Shown here one piece after another: positions 16,575 through 25,321 of a stretch of 64,000 bases of DNA. The position numbers and the translations under genes are program-made. Below the pieces are notes generated by a model that was not told the DNA's origin, searched no databases, and saw nothing but the letters and a program-made list of their open reading frames with translations. Source of the DNA: Acidimicrobiales bacterium (GTDB lineage: Bacteria; Actinomycetota; Acidimicrobiia; Acidimicrobiales; Acidimicrobilacustridaceae); the NCBI GenBank assembly GCA_025455885.1, contig JALOLR010000009.1, forward strand, positions 1 through 64,000, in the 5' to 3' direction. The first letter of the stretch is position 1, and each line of letters begins with the position of its first letter.

Positions 16575-17945
16575 TCAGCGGGCGCTCGCGACGAGCGGGT
16601 CGGCCCCGCGAGCGATCCGGAGGAGGTCGCGCACCGACACGTCCCTGGCCCGCCGTCGCTCCGCCTCGGTGAGGTTGCCCTCGGGGACGAGCAGCCGGAG
16701 ACCCCTGGGGTGGATCCGGAACCGCAGTGGCGCCTCGAGCTCCAGGGCCTCGCCGTCGACGCCGGCGGCGACGGTCCCGCTCCTCGAGCGGACCTCGAAC
16801 TCGCGGCAGGTGAACTCGTGCCAGTGGCGGCTGCGGCGTCGCTGGCCCAGGGCCGACATCGCGACGACCGACGCGGCCTCGGCGCCCGTCGACGCGGTGA
16901 CGGCGACGACCCCCAGGGCGCCGGTGTCGACGCGACGGCGCTGGGCGACGTCGGGGGTCGGGCCGAGCACGTAGGGGTTGTTCGACACCTGGACGAGGAA
17001 GGCGCCGTCGACCTCGTTCCCGTCCGGTTCCCGGAACTCCAGGTCGAACGGGGCCTCGGTCCGGCCCAGCATGTCCGGGAGCAGCTGGAGTGCGGTCTCG
17101 GCCTTGGCCTCGCGGTAGCCGTCGTGCTGGACGATCGTGGCGTACACACCGAGCGACACGTTGTTGACGAAGAGCCGATCGCCGACGGTGGCGTAGTCGA
17201 TCCGGCGCTCGATCCCGTCGCGGAAGGCGCGGAGTCCTTCGCGCGGATCCTCCCGGTTCAGGCCCAGGTCGAGGGCGAGGTGGTTGCGGGTGCCGGCGGA
17301 CACCACCACGAACGGGAGGTCGTGCTCGACGGCGATCGACGCCACCAGTGCCTGGGAGCCGTCACCACCGGCCATGCCCAGGCAGTCGGCGCCCCGGGCG
17401 ACGGCGTCACGGGCCAGCTGCTCGAGGTCGAGCCCGGCGTCGAGCATCACGACCTCGACGTCCATCGACTCGGCCAGTTCGACGAGGCCGAACCGCTCGA
17501 CCTTCCCGCCCCCCGACCAGGGGTTGCAGATCAGCACCGGTCGGCGGGGCACGACGACCGATCTCGGCCTCCGCCGATCGAACTCGTGCAGGTGGCTGCT
17601 CAACGCCGCCCTCGCGGAGCCCACCGCGGCAGCCACCAGGACACCGAGCAGCACCAGCCGCAGCACCGGGTCGTCCCCCGCGGGGCTGGCCTGCCCGACG
17701 ACCACCACCACGAGCGCCCCGCCGAGGGCCAGGCCGACGACACCCAGCAGCCGGCGGGGCATGCGCTCGGTGATGAGCCACCATGCGCCGGCCACCGCGA
17801 CCGCCAGACCGAGCAACGTCAGCAGGACGTAGACCGCGTGTCGCCAGGCGAGGCCGATCGCGAGCACCGCGAGCACCGCTCCCGCAGCGAGTGACACGAC
17901 CGCCCACAGCTGGGCGGGCACGCCGATGGGGGCTCGTTCGGACAT
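16575..17945 (-). CDS. Membrane-anchored diacylglycerol kinase-family lipid kinase
   Basis: The 456-residue protein begins with about four hydrophobic helices (residues 10-110). A soluble DAGK/YegS-type catalytic domain follows from about residue 135: RPVLICNPWSGGGKVERFGL, the nucleotide motif GMAGGDGSQALVASIA near residue 190, and VSAGTRNHLALDLGL near residue 217. It would phosphorylate diacylglycerol or a related lipid at the inner membrane. The canonical GGDGT reads GGDGS, a conservative change. The gene converges with the DUF1905 gene and diverges from the FadD19-like gene. Confidence 0.85.
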   Translation of the reverse strand: MSERAPIGVPAQLWAVVSLAAGAVLAVLAIGLAWRHAVYVLLTLLGLAVAVAGAWWLITERMPRRLLGVVGLALGGALVVVVVGQASPAGDDPVLRLVLLGVLVAAAVGSARAALSSHLHEFDRRRPRSVVVPRRPVLICNPWSGGGKVERFGLVELAESMDVEVVMLDAGLDLEQLARDAVARGADCLGMAGGDGSQALVASIAVEHDLPFVVVSAGTRNHLALDLGLNREDPREGLRAFRDGIERRIDYATVGDRLFVNNVSLGVYATIVQHDGYREAKAETALQLLPDMLGRTEAPFDLEFREPDGNEVDGAFLVQVSNNPYVLGPTPDVAQRRRVDTGALGVVAVTASTGAEAASVVAMSALGQRRRSRHWHEFTCREFEVRSRSGTVAAGVDGEALELEAPLRFRIHPRGLRLLVPEGNLTEAERRRARDVSVRDLLRIARGADPLVASAR

Positions 17946-18093
17946 CCCGACGATCCTAGGGAGCGACGAGTTCGTCGTCGCGCCCGCCGGGTCACGCCGG
18001 CCCGAGCGTCACTAGGCTGCCGGCCACAACGGCGGTCCGACGATTCCGGATCGCCTCGACCGACGTGGCCGCGGGAACGGCCGGGAGGCTTCG

Positions 18094-19719
18094 ATGGGCT
18101 GGAATCTGGCGAACCTGTTCGAGTCGGTGGTCGACGTCATCCCCGACCGGACCGCCCTCGTCGTACCCAACGCCGTCGGCGGACCGGTGCAGCGCACCTA
18201 CGCCGAGCTCGACGAGCGGGCCAACCGCCTCGCCCATGCCCTCGGCGACCGGGGGATCGGAGCCGGGGACAAGGTGGGGATCTACGCCTTCAACTCCCCG
18301 GAGTGGGTCGAGGCGCAGTGGGCGTGCTGGAAGCTGCGGGCGGTCCCGATCAACGTCAACTACCGCTACGTGGAGAACGAGCTCGGCTACCTGTTCGACA
18401 ACGCCGACCTCGCCGCCCTCGTCCACGGCGCCGAGTTCTCGCCCCGCATCGCCGCCGTGCGCGCCAGCTGTCCGCTGTTGAAGGTGTGCCTCGCCTTCGA
18501 CGACGGCTCCGGAACTGACATCTCGGTGTGCGACGCCGTCGACTACGAGCAGGCCCTCGCCGCAGCCTCCCCGGAGCGGGGGTTCGACGAGCGCACCGGC
18601 GACGAGCTCTACATGCTCTACACCGGCGGCACGACCGGCATGCCCAAGGGCGTGATGTGGCGGCAGGAGGACTTCTTCAAGGCCACCATCGGCCCGGTGA
18701 TGACCACGATGACCCCCCCGCTCGTCGAGGAGTCGGAGGTCCCCGAGCGGGCCCTCGAACGGACGCCGTCGGTGTCGTTCCCGGTGGCCCCGCTCATGCA
18801 CGGCGCCGCGCAGTGGACGAGCATCGTGGCCGCGCTCGGCGGCGACACCCTCGCCCTCAGCGGGGCTCACCACTTCGACCCCGTGGAGGTGTGGCGCATC
18901 GCCGCCGAGACCGGCACGGTCACGATGTCCCTGGTCGGCGACGCCCAGGCCCGACCCCTCGCCGACGCCCTCGAGACGCTCCCCGACGACATCGACCTGT
19001 CGTCGCTGTTCCTGGTGAGCTCGGGCGGGGCGATCCTGTCGCCGTCGGTCAAGCAGCACCTCTCGACGCTGTTGCCGAACATCATCATCTTCGACGCCAT
19101 CGGCGCGTCCGAGACGGGTTTCCAGGGCACCGGCAGCAGCTCGGACGCCCAGGGCCGCCCCCAGTTCATGTTCGGCGACCACACCCTGGTCATCGACGAC
19201 GAGGGCAACCCCACCACCCCGGGTGACGGCCAGGTGGGCCGGCTCGTGCGCCGCGGCCACATCCCTCTCGGGTACTACAAGGACGAGGTCAAGACCGCCG
19301 AGACGTTCCCGACCATCAACGGCGAGCGCTGGGTCGTCCCCGGCGACATGGCGGTGGCCGAAGCCGACGGCTCCATCACCCTGCTCGGGCGGGGTTCGGT
19401 GTCGATCAACTCCGGCGGGGAGAAGATCTTCCCCGAGGAGGTCGAGCTGGTGCTCAAGGGCCACCCCGACGTGTTCGACGCGGTGGTGGTGGGCGTCCCC
19501 GACGAGCGCTGGGGCGAACGGGTCGCCGCGGTGATCGCCCCTCGAGGCGACGCCCGACCCACCGTCGAGGAGCTCCGTGACCACGCGAAGGCGATGCTGG
19601 CCAGCTACAAGTTGCCCCGGGAGGTGCACTTCGTCGACGAGATGGTGCGCTCACCCTCGGGCAAGGCCGACTACCGCTGGGCCAAGGGCGTGGCCCGGGA
19701 CGACGAGTCGTCGTCCTGA
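18094..19719 (+). CDS. Acyl-CoA synthetase, FadD19-like (sterol side-chain type)
   Basis: The 541-residue protein closely follows mycobacterial FadD19, which activates sterol C26/C27 side-chain acids. Matching stretches are VNVNYRYVENELGYLFDNAD-type residues near 88, MLYTGGTTGMPKGVMWRQED near residue 170, ASETGF near residue 336, GRGSVSINSGGEKIFPEEVE near residue 430 and PSGKADYRWAK near the C terminus. I compare from memory of the family, not from an alignment run. It stands alone as a divergent unit from the DAGK gene. Together with the P450 and thiolase operon it supports sterol-like lipid catabolism. Confidence 0.88.
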   Translation: MGWNLANLFESVVDVIPDRTALVVPNAVGGPVQRTYAELDERANRLAHALGDRGIGAGDKVGIYAFNSPEWVEAQWACWKLRAVPINVNYRYVENELGYLFDNADLAALVHGAEFSPRIAAVRASCPLLKVCLAFDDGSGTDISVCDAVDYEQALAAASPERGFDERTGDELYMLYTGGTTGMPKGVMWRQEDFFKATIGPVMTTMTPPLVEESEVPERALERTPSVSFPVAPLMHGAAQWTSIVAALGGDTLALSGAHHFDPVEVWRIAAETGTVTMSLVGDAQARPLADALETLPDDIDLSSLFLVSSGGAILSPSVKQHLSTLLPNIIIFDAIGASETGFQGTGSSSDAQGRPQFMFGDHTLVIDDEGNPTTPGDGQVGRLVRRGHIPLGYYKDEVKTAETFPTINGERWVVPGDMAVAEADGSITLLGRGSVSINSGGEKIFPEEVELVLKGHPDVFDAVVVGVPDERWGERVAAVIAPRGDARPTVEELRDHAKAMLASYKLPREVHFVDEMVRSPSGKADYRWAKGVARDDESSS

Positions 19720-19733
19720 CACCGCGCCGACAC

Positions 19734-19768
19734 GGGAGCGGTCGCCCTCACCGCCACCGTCCGCTCCC
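19734..19768. terminator. Possible bidirectional terminator between convergent genes
   Basis: GGGAGCGG (19734-19741) and CCGCTCCC (19761-19768) form a perfect 8-bp stem with a 19-base loop, exactly between two convergent stop codons. There is no U-tract, as is common in high-GC actinobacteria. Confidence 0.4.
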
Positions 19769-19782
19769 CCGGGTCGCGCCGG

Positions 19783-21306
19783 TCAGCCGACCCGCTCGGG
19801 CTGGGCGTAGTCGAGGAGCAGGGCGCGGTCCTCGGGCAGCACGAACCCGGCGTCGATGCCACGGTCGGTCGCCTCGGCGAAGCGCCGCTCGTAGTCGGCC
19901 CGGCTCGGGTGGAGCTCGGCGATGCGCTCCGGCGGGAGCGGGAGCGTCGAGCCCATCAGCAGGCAGAGCAGCGAGGCGTCGGGCGCCGACTCGCCCGACA
20001 GTACGTCGACGGGCACGTCGACCACCGGGGTGCGCACCCCGCCGACGGCGATGCCGTCGGCGTCGCGGACGATGTCGGGCGCGTCGGTCACCTCGAGGCG
20101 CGGGGCGGCGGGGGGCGGCTCACCCGTGCGGACCCAGTGCTCGAGGCCCCGCAGCGCAGCTTTGGCGACGACATGGGTGGCACTGTCGTTGATGGGCACC
20201 GCGCACCCCAGCGAGTCGGCCCGGTCGCCGACCAGTCGGGTGTCGGCGTGGGCGCCGCCGGCGACCTCCCACAGCCGGTAGGTGTCGGTGTCGGGTTGGC
20301 GGACAGCCACCGATCCGAGGACGCTCGTCACGTCGCCCTCGGCCTGCAGGACCATGACCGGTGCCTCGAGGTCGCTGCGCAGCAGGACGGGGTCGGGCAC
20401 CCCGAGCGAGCCGGCCAGGTCGACCGAGGCGCCCGGCTCGGCGAGCGGCAGCGCCACGAACGCCCGGCTGTGCACGAAGAAGCCGTCGAAGGCCCGGGTG
20501 AGCGGCTGGACCCCGTTGTGGTAGGTGGTGAGGGCGACCGCGGACTGGGACTCGCCGACGGCGAGCACCACGTCGGGGGTCACGCCGCCGGTGGGCGCCC
20601 CGCCGTCGCGCAGCGCCCGGGCCACCTGGGTGTAGATGTCGAACGAGTAGCCGTCGCCGGGATGGTCGAGGGTGGCGTACCGGGCCGGGTCGAGGGCCTT
20701 CAGGCCCTTGCCGGTGATGCCCTCGGCGCCGGGGGTGGAGACCAGCACGGGTCCGCCCTCGACGCCGCTGCGCTGGGCGGAGACACCGACCCAGGTGTGG
20801 CCTCGACGGGTGATCTCCTCGGCCAGCACCACCCAGTCGGGGTTGGCGTCGGCGCCGCCGCTCACGTTGAGCCACTCGACGAGCACCGTTCCACTGGCCT
20901 CGGCCGGGTCGGCGGGCCGGCGGACGACGATCCGGGTCCGGTACGGGGCCGTGGTGTCGGGCACGAACGACCACACGCCGTCGCCCGGGAGGCCGTCCGG
21001 CGCGGCGTAGTCCGTCGCCGTCCCGGCCGCCACGAACTCCTCCTGCACGTAGCCGGTCAGGTCCGGTTCGGTCGCCTCGGCGACGAACGGCTCTCCCGGT
21101 CCGGTGATCTGTTCGGAGAGGTCGGCGACGGGACCGTCCGGTCGGGCGACGGTCGGGACGGTCGCGCCGGCGGTCGCGTCGCTGCCCGACTCGTCCGACG
21201 GCCCCGAGCAGGCTGCGACGACGAGCATCGCCACCACGAGCCCGATCGCGCCGATCGCACGTCCCCGGCGCCGCCCCGCCTCCACCCCTGGACCGGCCAC
21301 TCGCAT
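19783..21306 (-). CDS. Alpha/beta-hydrolase domain lipoprotein
   Basis: The 507-residue protein starts with a basic stretch and a hydrophobic helix ending in the lipobox VVAACSG near residue 33, so it should be lipid-anchored outside the membrane. The rest matches the large alpha/beta hydrolase family known as abhydrolase_10, with EWLNVSGGADANPDW near residue 145, and the probable nucleophile serine in AVGESQSAVALT near residue 248. The substrate is unknown. It converges with the FadD19-like gene; the neighbouring TetR gene ends about 100 bp upstream on the same strand. Confidence 0.8.
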   Translation of the reverse strand: MRVAGPGVEAGRRRGRAIGAIGLVVAMLVVAACSGPSDESGSDATAGATVPTVARPDGPVADLSEQITGPGEPFVAEATEPDLTGYVQEEFVAAGTATDYAAPDGLPGDGVWSFVPDTTAPYRTRIVVRRPADPAEASGTVLVEWLNVSGGADANPDWVVLAEEITRRGHTWVGVSAQRSGVEGGPVLVSTPGAEGITGKGLKALDPARYATLDHPGDGYSFDIYTQVARALRDGGAPTGGVTPDVVLAVGESQSAVALTTYHNGVQPLTRAFDGFFVHSRAFVALPLAEPGASVDLAGSLGVPDPVLLRSDLEAPVMVLQAEGDVTSVLGSVAVRQPDTDTYRLWEVAGGAHADTRLVGDRADSLGCAVPINDSATHVVAKAALRGLEHWVRTGEPPPAAPRLEVTDAPDIVRDADGIAVGGVRTPVVDVPVDVLSGESAPDASLLCLLMGSTLPLPPERIAELHPSRADYERRFAEATDRGIDAGFVLPEDRALLLDYAQPERVG

Positions 21307-21406
21307 CGCTCCCCCGTCGCCGCCCTTGCGACCGTCGGCGGGACCCTCCCGCCCGGGCGAGGCTATGCGACGGGCCGCCGCCCGACGCGGGACGCGTCCC
21401 CTTCGC

Positions 21407-21991
21407 TCAGACCGACGCGGTGCCGCCGAGGCCGCGCCACACGAGCGACGCGACGCGCTCGGACCAGTTCCGCGTCGGGGGTCGCCCTGCGAGGGCGTTG
21501 GCGTACCAGCTCCCGGTGAACACGGTGAGCGCCACCTCGACGTCGGCGTCGGCGTCGAGCAGGCCCTGCTCCCGGGCCCGTTCGAGGATGCCCCGCAGGC
21601 GCGACCGGCGCGGTGCCACGACCCGCTCGCGGTAGAGGGCGACCAGGGTCGGGTCCGTCGAGTCGAGCAGCATCGTCCCGACCATCGAGAGGCCGTCCGG
21701 GCGGCTCACCCCCCGGCGGAAGGCATCGAGCTCCCGCACGAGGTCGGCGAAGGGGTCGTCGGTGGGTGGTCGAGCCTCGGCGGCGGACATGGCGGCGATG
21801 GCCGCGGTGGCCAGGTCGGCCTTCGACGACCACCGGCGGTACACGGCCTGGCGGGTGGTGCCGGCCTCGGCGGCGATCGCCACCATCGACATGGCGCCGT
21901 AGCCGTGGGCGGCGAGGTGGCGACGGGTGACCTCGAGGACCCGGCTGTCGATCGCCGGGTCACGGGGCCGTCCGGGCGGGCGTTCGGGCAC
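21407..21991 (-). CDS. TetR family transcriptional regulator
   Basis: The 194-residue product has an N-terminal TetR helix-turn-helix: LEVTRRHLAAHGYGAMSMVA followed by IAAEAGTTRQAVYRRWSSKA, residues about 18-58. The C-terminal ligand-binding half is generic. The start is GTG at 21989-21991. An inverted repeat at 22021-22038 lies 30 bp upstream between this gene and the divergent Coq4-like gene, so it probably represses itself and that neighbour. Confidence 0.9.
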   Translation of the reverse strand: MPERPPGRPRDPAIDSRVLEVTRRHLAAHGYGAMSMVAIAAEAGTTRQAVYRRWSSKADLATAAIAAMSAAEARPPTDDPFADLVRELDAFRRGVSRPDGLSMVGTMLLDSTDPTLVALYRERVVAPRRSRLRGILERAREQGLLDADADVEVALTVFTGSWYANALAGRPPTRNWSERVASLVWRGLGGTASV

Positions 21992-22020
21992 GGGAGGGAG
22001 GGTAGCGGAGAGCGGGGTTT

Positions 22021-22038
22021 CATTACAGGGCTGTAGTG
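22021..22038. promoter_or_regulatory. Inverted-repeat operator for the adjacent TetR regulator
   Basis: CATTACAG, a GG centre and CTGTAGTG form an 18-bp near-palindrome (7 of 8 positions pair) between the divergent tetR and Coq4-like genes. A TAGAGT -10-like hexamer follows at about 22041. The half-site resembles the TTGTAG/CTACAA operator near 25.87 kb. Confidence 0.6.
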
Positions 22039-22220
22039 TTTAGAGTCACTGTCCGGAACTCGCGGTCACGTCCCCGACCGAGGAGAGGAGACCTGCGGCA
22101 ACGGGCTCGACATCGCCGACGCGCTCCTCCGGCGGTGACGGTCCGGGCTCCGCTCACGACGACGACCGACGACGACCCGCCCCTCGACCACGTGACCCCG
22201 ACCAGACCGACGAGGAACCG

Positions 22221-23366
22221 ATGACGCCGACCCCCCTCCCCTCCCCCGCCACCACGAACCTCCGGCCCCCCGACCCCGCGGAGGTGGACCTCCTGGCCCG
22301 CGGCGTCCTGAGCGCCGTGCGACCCCCCGGGGGTCACAGCGAGTTCCAGGTGCTGCTCGTCCAGTCGGCGTTCGAGGCGCTCACCGGGCACCGGATCGAC
22401 CCCGCCGCGCTCCCCCCGATCTCCGCCACCGAGCTCGCCGAGGGGATGGCGGACCGCAACGCCGCGTTCCGCACCCGGATCCTGCAGACGATGATCCTCG
22501 GGGCCCTGGTGCTGCGCCCGCTCCCGCCGGCCGTCGCCGCCCAGGTGGAGGAGTTCGCCACGGCGATGTCGGTCGACGACGGCATGCTCGCCGTCGCCCA
22601 ACGCTTCGCCGACGGCCAGCTCGGGTTGGCGGCCGTCGACTTCGACCGAAACGGGTACACGTCGGGATGGAGCGAGGAGCGGGCCACGAAGCTGAACGCC
22701 GCCGGACTGGCCGATGCCTGGGAGCAGTCGTCCGACGACCCCGCCCTGGCGGCCCGGTGGGCGGCGCTCGAGTCGCTCCCCGCCGGTACCCTCGGGCGCC
22801 GCATCTGGGAGCTCTACCGGGCCCGCGGTTTCGCCTTCCCCGGTCAACCGGGTTCCGCACCCCCGCTGCTCGCCCAGCACGACTGGGTCCACGTCCTGGC
22901 CGACTACGGCACGAAGGTCGAGGCCGAGCTCGAGGTGTTCGCGTTCATCGCCCGCGCCAACGACGACCCCAAGGGGTTCTCGCTGCTCGCCATGGTGGTG
23001 AGCCTGTTCGAGACGGGGTACCTCGCCACCGGGGCCGGGCTCTTCGAGTCGTTCCCCGGCCAGCTCTCCCGCGACGGGATGGCCGACCGGATCGCAGATG
23101 CGTTGCGACGCGGGGCGATGAGCCACGGACTCGACGATGAGCCCGATGTCGACTTCCTGGCCATCGACTGGTTCGAGCTGGCCGCACACCCCGTCGACGA
23201 GCTCCGTGAGCGGTTCCACATCACCCCGAAGTCGACGACCGCCGTGGCCGCCGGCAGCGTCGGGCCGTGGGAACGAGGAGGCATCAGCGAGTACCAGTAC
23301 GACACCGCCCGTCGAGCCGCCGAGGCGGCCGGCGACACCTACGACGCCTACGGCGCCACCCCGTGA
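22221..23366 (+). CDS. Coq4-like domain protein
   Basis: The 381-residue product is not a standard enzyme I can name. Its middle (about residues 190-285) recalls the Coq4 family: LGRRIWELYRARGFAFPG, then HDWVHVLADYGTKVEAELEV with the histidine-aspartate zinc-site pattern HDxxHVL. The N-terminal 150 residues are alpha-helical and resemble TerB-like bundles. The C-terminal 50 residues are polar. Coq4 proteins act in quinone biosynthesis scaffolds, but this assignment is a structural guess. A 180-bp untranslated stretch with a TetR operator precedes it, so it is probably the TetR target. Confidence 0.6.
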   Translation: MTPTPLPSPATTNLRPPDPAEVDLLARGVLSAVRPPGGHSEFQVLLVQSAFEALTGHRIDPAALPPISATELAEGMADRNAAFRTRILQTMILGALVLRPLPPAVAAQVEEFATAMSVDDGMLAVAQRFADGQLGLAAVDFDRNGYTSGWSEERATKLNAAGLADAWEQSSDDPALAARWAALESLPAGTLGRRIWELYRARGFAFPGQPGSAPPLLAQHDWVHVLADYGTKVEAELEVFAFIARANDDPKGFSLLAMVVSLFETGYLATGAGLFESFPGQLSRDGMADRIADALRRGAMSHGLDDEPDVDFLAIDWFELAAHPVDELRERFHITPKSTTAVAAGSVGPWERGGISEYQYDTARRAAEAAGDTYDAYGATP

Positions 23367-23442
23367 CCGGGCCGACGCATCGACCCTCGGTGGGCGGCGC
23401 GGGTCGGGGAACGTCCGTGCCCCGGTGAGCGTTGCACCGCCC

Positions 23443-24138
23443 ATGCGCATCGACGTGTGGTCCGACGTGATCTGCCCCTGGTGCTTCCTCGGCAAGCGCC
23501 GCCTCGACACCGCGCTCGCCCGGCTCGACTGGGGCGACGAGGTGGAGGTGCGCTGGCGGGCCTACCAGCTCGACCCCACCGCCGGGCCCGAGCCCGGCGA
23601 CCTGCGCCAGGCACTCGAGCGCAAGTACGGGCCGGGCGCCTTCGAGTCGATGACCAGCCGGCTCACCGCGCTGGGCGCCGACGACGGCATCGACTACCGG
23701 TTCGACCGGGCCCTGCGGGTCAACACCGTCGACGCCCACCGCCTGCTGGCCTGGGCCTGGGACCAGGGCGGGGCGCCTGCTCAGGGCGCGCTGGCCGAGC
23801 GGCTGTTCCTGGCCTACTTCACCGAGGGCGCCAACGTCGCCGACCACGCGACCCTCACCGGCCTGGCCGGCGAGGCGGGGCTCGACGCCGCAGTCGCGAC
23901 GTCGGTGCTCGCCGGCGACGGATTCCGCTCCGAGGTCACCGGGGAGCTGCACGGCGCGCTCGAGCGCCAGATCAGCGGGGTGCCGGCGTTCGTCATCGAG
24001 GACCGGTTCATGATCCCCGGCGCCCAGGACGTCGACACGTTCGTGGCCGTACTCACCCAGGCCCGCGACCGTCTGGACCCGGTCGGCCCGGGCACCCCGG
24101 ACGGCGAGGCCTGCGCGGTCGACGATCCGACCTGCTGA
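23443..24138 (+). CDS. DsbA family oxidoreductase (FrnE-like)
   Basis: The 231-residue protein begins MRIDVWSDVICPWCFLGKRR; the CPWC redox pair is at residues 11-14. FrnE-type DsbA proteins are cytoplasmic dithiol oxidoreductases, and no signal peptide is seen. The C-terminal VPAFVIEDRFMIPGAQDVD contains the cis-proline of the thioredoxin fold. The ATG at 23443 is preferred; an in-frame GTG at 23425 is an alternative start. The gene lies 76 bp after the Coq4-like gene. Confidence 0.9.
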   Translation: MRIDVWSDVICPWCFLGKRRLDTALARLDWGDEVEVRWRAYQLDPTAGPEPGDLRQALERKYGPGAFESMTSRLTALGADDGIDYRFDRALRVNTVDAHRLLAWAWDQGGAPAQGALAERLFLAYFTEGANVADHATLTGLAGEAGLDAAVATSVLAGDGFRSEVTGELHGALERQISGVPAFVIEDRFMIPGAQDVDTFVAVLTQARDRLDPVGPGTPDGEACAVDDPTC

Positions 24139-24243
24139 TCCCCCGGGGGCCGTCCCGATCGGCTCGTGTATCCCTCGACGGGGTTCGTTCGTCTCCTCGG
24201 TGCGGACCTGAACGACAGGCCCGAACGAGAGAGGGAGATCGTC

Positions 24244-24459
24244 ATGACGAACGAGGCTGGTTGGGATCGTGTGGCCCGGGTGGTGCTCGGGATGGTGCTG
24301 TTGGTCGTCGGCTTCGGCGTGCTCGGCGGGACCGCCGGGGTGATCGTCGGGGTGGTGGCCCTCGTGCCGCTCCTGACCGGGATCATCGGCTTCTGCCCGC
24401 TGTACGCGGTGTTCGGCATCCGGACCAACCGGACCGAACAGCACACCAGCCCACGATGA
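24244..24459 (+). CDS. DUF2892 small membrane protein
   Basis: The 71-residue protein has two hydrophobic helices (residues about 10-30 and 33-55) and ends GFCPLYAVFGIRTNR, the pattern of DUF2892 (YgaP-like membrane segment) proteins. These often accompany rhodanese genes, but no rhodanese domain is adjacent here. A GAGAGGGAG site precedes the ATG at 24244. Function unknown. Confidence 0.8.
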   Translation: MTNEAGWDRVARVVLGMVLLVVGFGVLGGTAGVIVGVVALVPLLTGIIGFCPLYAVFGIRTNRTEQHTSPR

Positions 24460-24547
24460 GGGAGCGGCGGACGGGCCCGGCTCGGTCGGCTCCTACGCTG
24501 GCCGCCGAGGGGGCCCCCGCCGACCCGACCCCCCGTGGAGGCGGTCG

Positions 24548-25303
24548 ATGAGCTTCGATCCCGACGAGCTTCCCGAGCACCTGGACGTGCTGTACCGCTA
24601 CGCCGTCGGAGTGACCCGTGACCCCGGTCTCGCCGAGGACGTCGTGCAGGAGACGGTGCTGCGGGCCCTCGAACGCCGCGACCAGTACCGCCGCGACGCG
24701 CAGCTGTCGCACTGGCTGATCCGCATCGCCCACAACCTGATCGTCGACAGGGCCCGCCGGTCGAGCCGGGAGATCCTCGTCGACGCCGTCGAGAACGACT
24801 GGCGCGACGACGCCTTCACCGTCGACGCCGATGCCGTCATCGAACAAGCGGCAACACGCGCCGAGCTGCTCGACGCCCTGGCCCGACTGCCCTTCATCTA
24901 CCGGTCGGCGGTGGTGCTCCACGACGTGGAAGGGCTGCGGGTCAGCGACATCGCCGAGATCTCGGGGGTGTCGCTCCCCGCCGCCAAGCAACGACTGCGG
25001 CGAGGGCGCATGGCCCTCGTCAGCGCCCTCGCTACCGGACACGAGCGCCGACTCGCCCTCGAAGGAGTGCCCATGCCGTGCTGGGATGCCCGACGCCACG
25101 TGAGCGACTACCTCAACGGCGAGCTCGACACGGACACCAGGTCCATGATCGAGACCCACCTCGCCACCTGTCCGACCTGCCCACCGCTCTACGCCGCGTT
25201 GGTCGGGGTGAGCGACGAGCTCGGGCAGCTGCGCGACCCCGACTCGGTCATCAACCCCGAGATCGAGGCCCGCGCCCGGGCCGCGATCGCCTCGCCGGCC
25301 TAG
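24548..25303 (+). CDS. ECF sigma factor fused to a zinc-finger anti-sigma domain
   Basis: The 251-residue product has a complete ECF sigma: region 2 (LYRYAVGVTRDPGLAEDVVQ, residues about 15-75) and region 4 (LPFIYRSAVVLHDVEGLRV, residues about 115-170). It continues without a stop into a zf-HC2 module (residues about 176-225): PCWDARRHVSDYLNGELD, then HLATCPTC, the H-x3-C-x2-C zinc site of ZAS anti-sigma factors. In most genomes the sigma and anti-sigma parts are separate genes. This fusion could self-inhibit until the zinc site is disturbed. Upstream DNA lacks an obvious autoregulated promoter that I can prove. Confidence 0.85.
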   Translation: MSFDPDELPEHLDVLYRYAVGVTRDPGLAEDVVQETVLRALERRDQYRRDAQLSHWLIRIAHNLIVDRARRSSREILVDAVENDWRDDAFTVDADAVIEQAATRAELLDALARLPFIYRSAVVLHDVEGLRVSDIAEISGVSLPAAKQRLRRGRMALVSALATGHERRLALEGVPMPCWDARRHVSDYLNGELDTDTRSMIETHLATCPTCPPLYAALVGVSDELGQLRDPDSVINPEIEARARAAIASPA

Positions 25304-25321
25304 GCGCCTCGCCGGTGTCCG

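Noticed and set aside
22036-22224. Small open frame in the leader of the Coq4-like gene
   Set aside because: Arg/Pro-rich, no homology pattern, lies in the untranslated region after a TetR operator.
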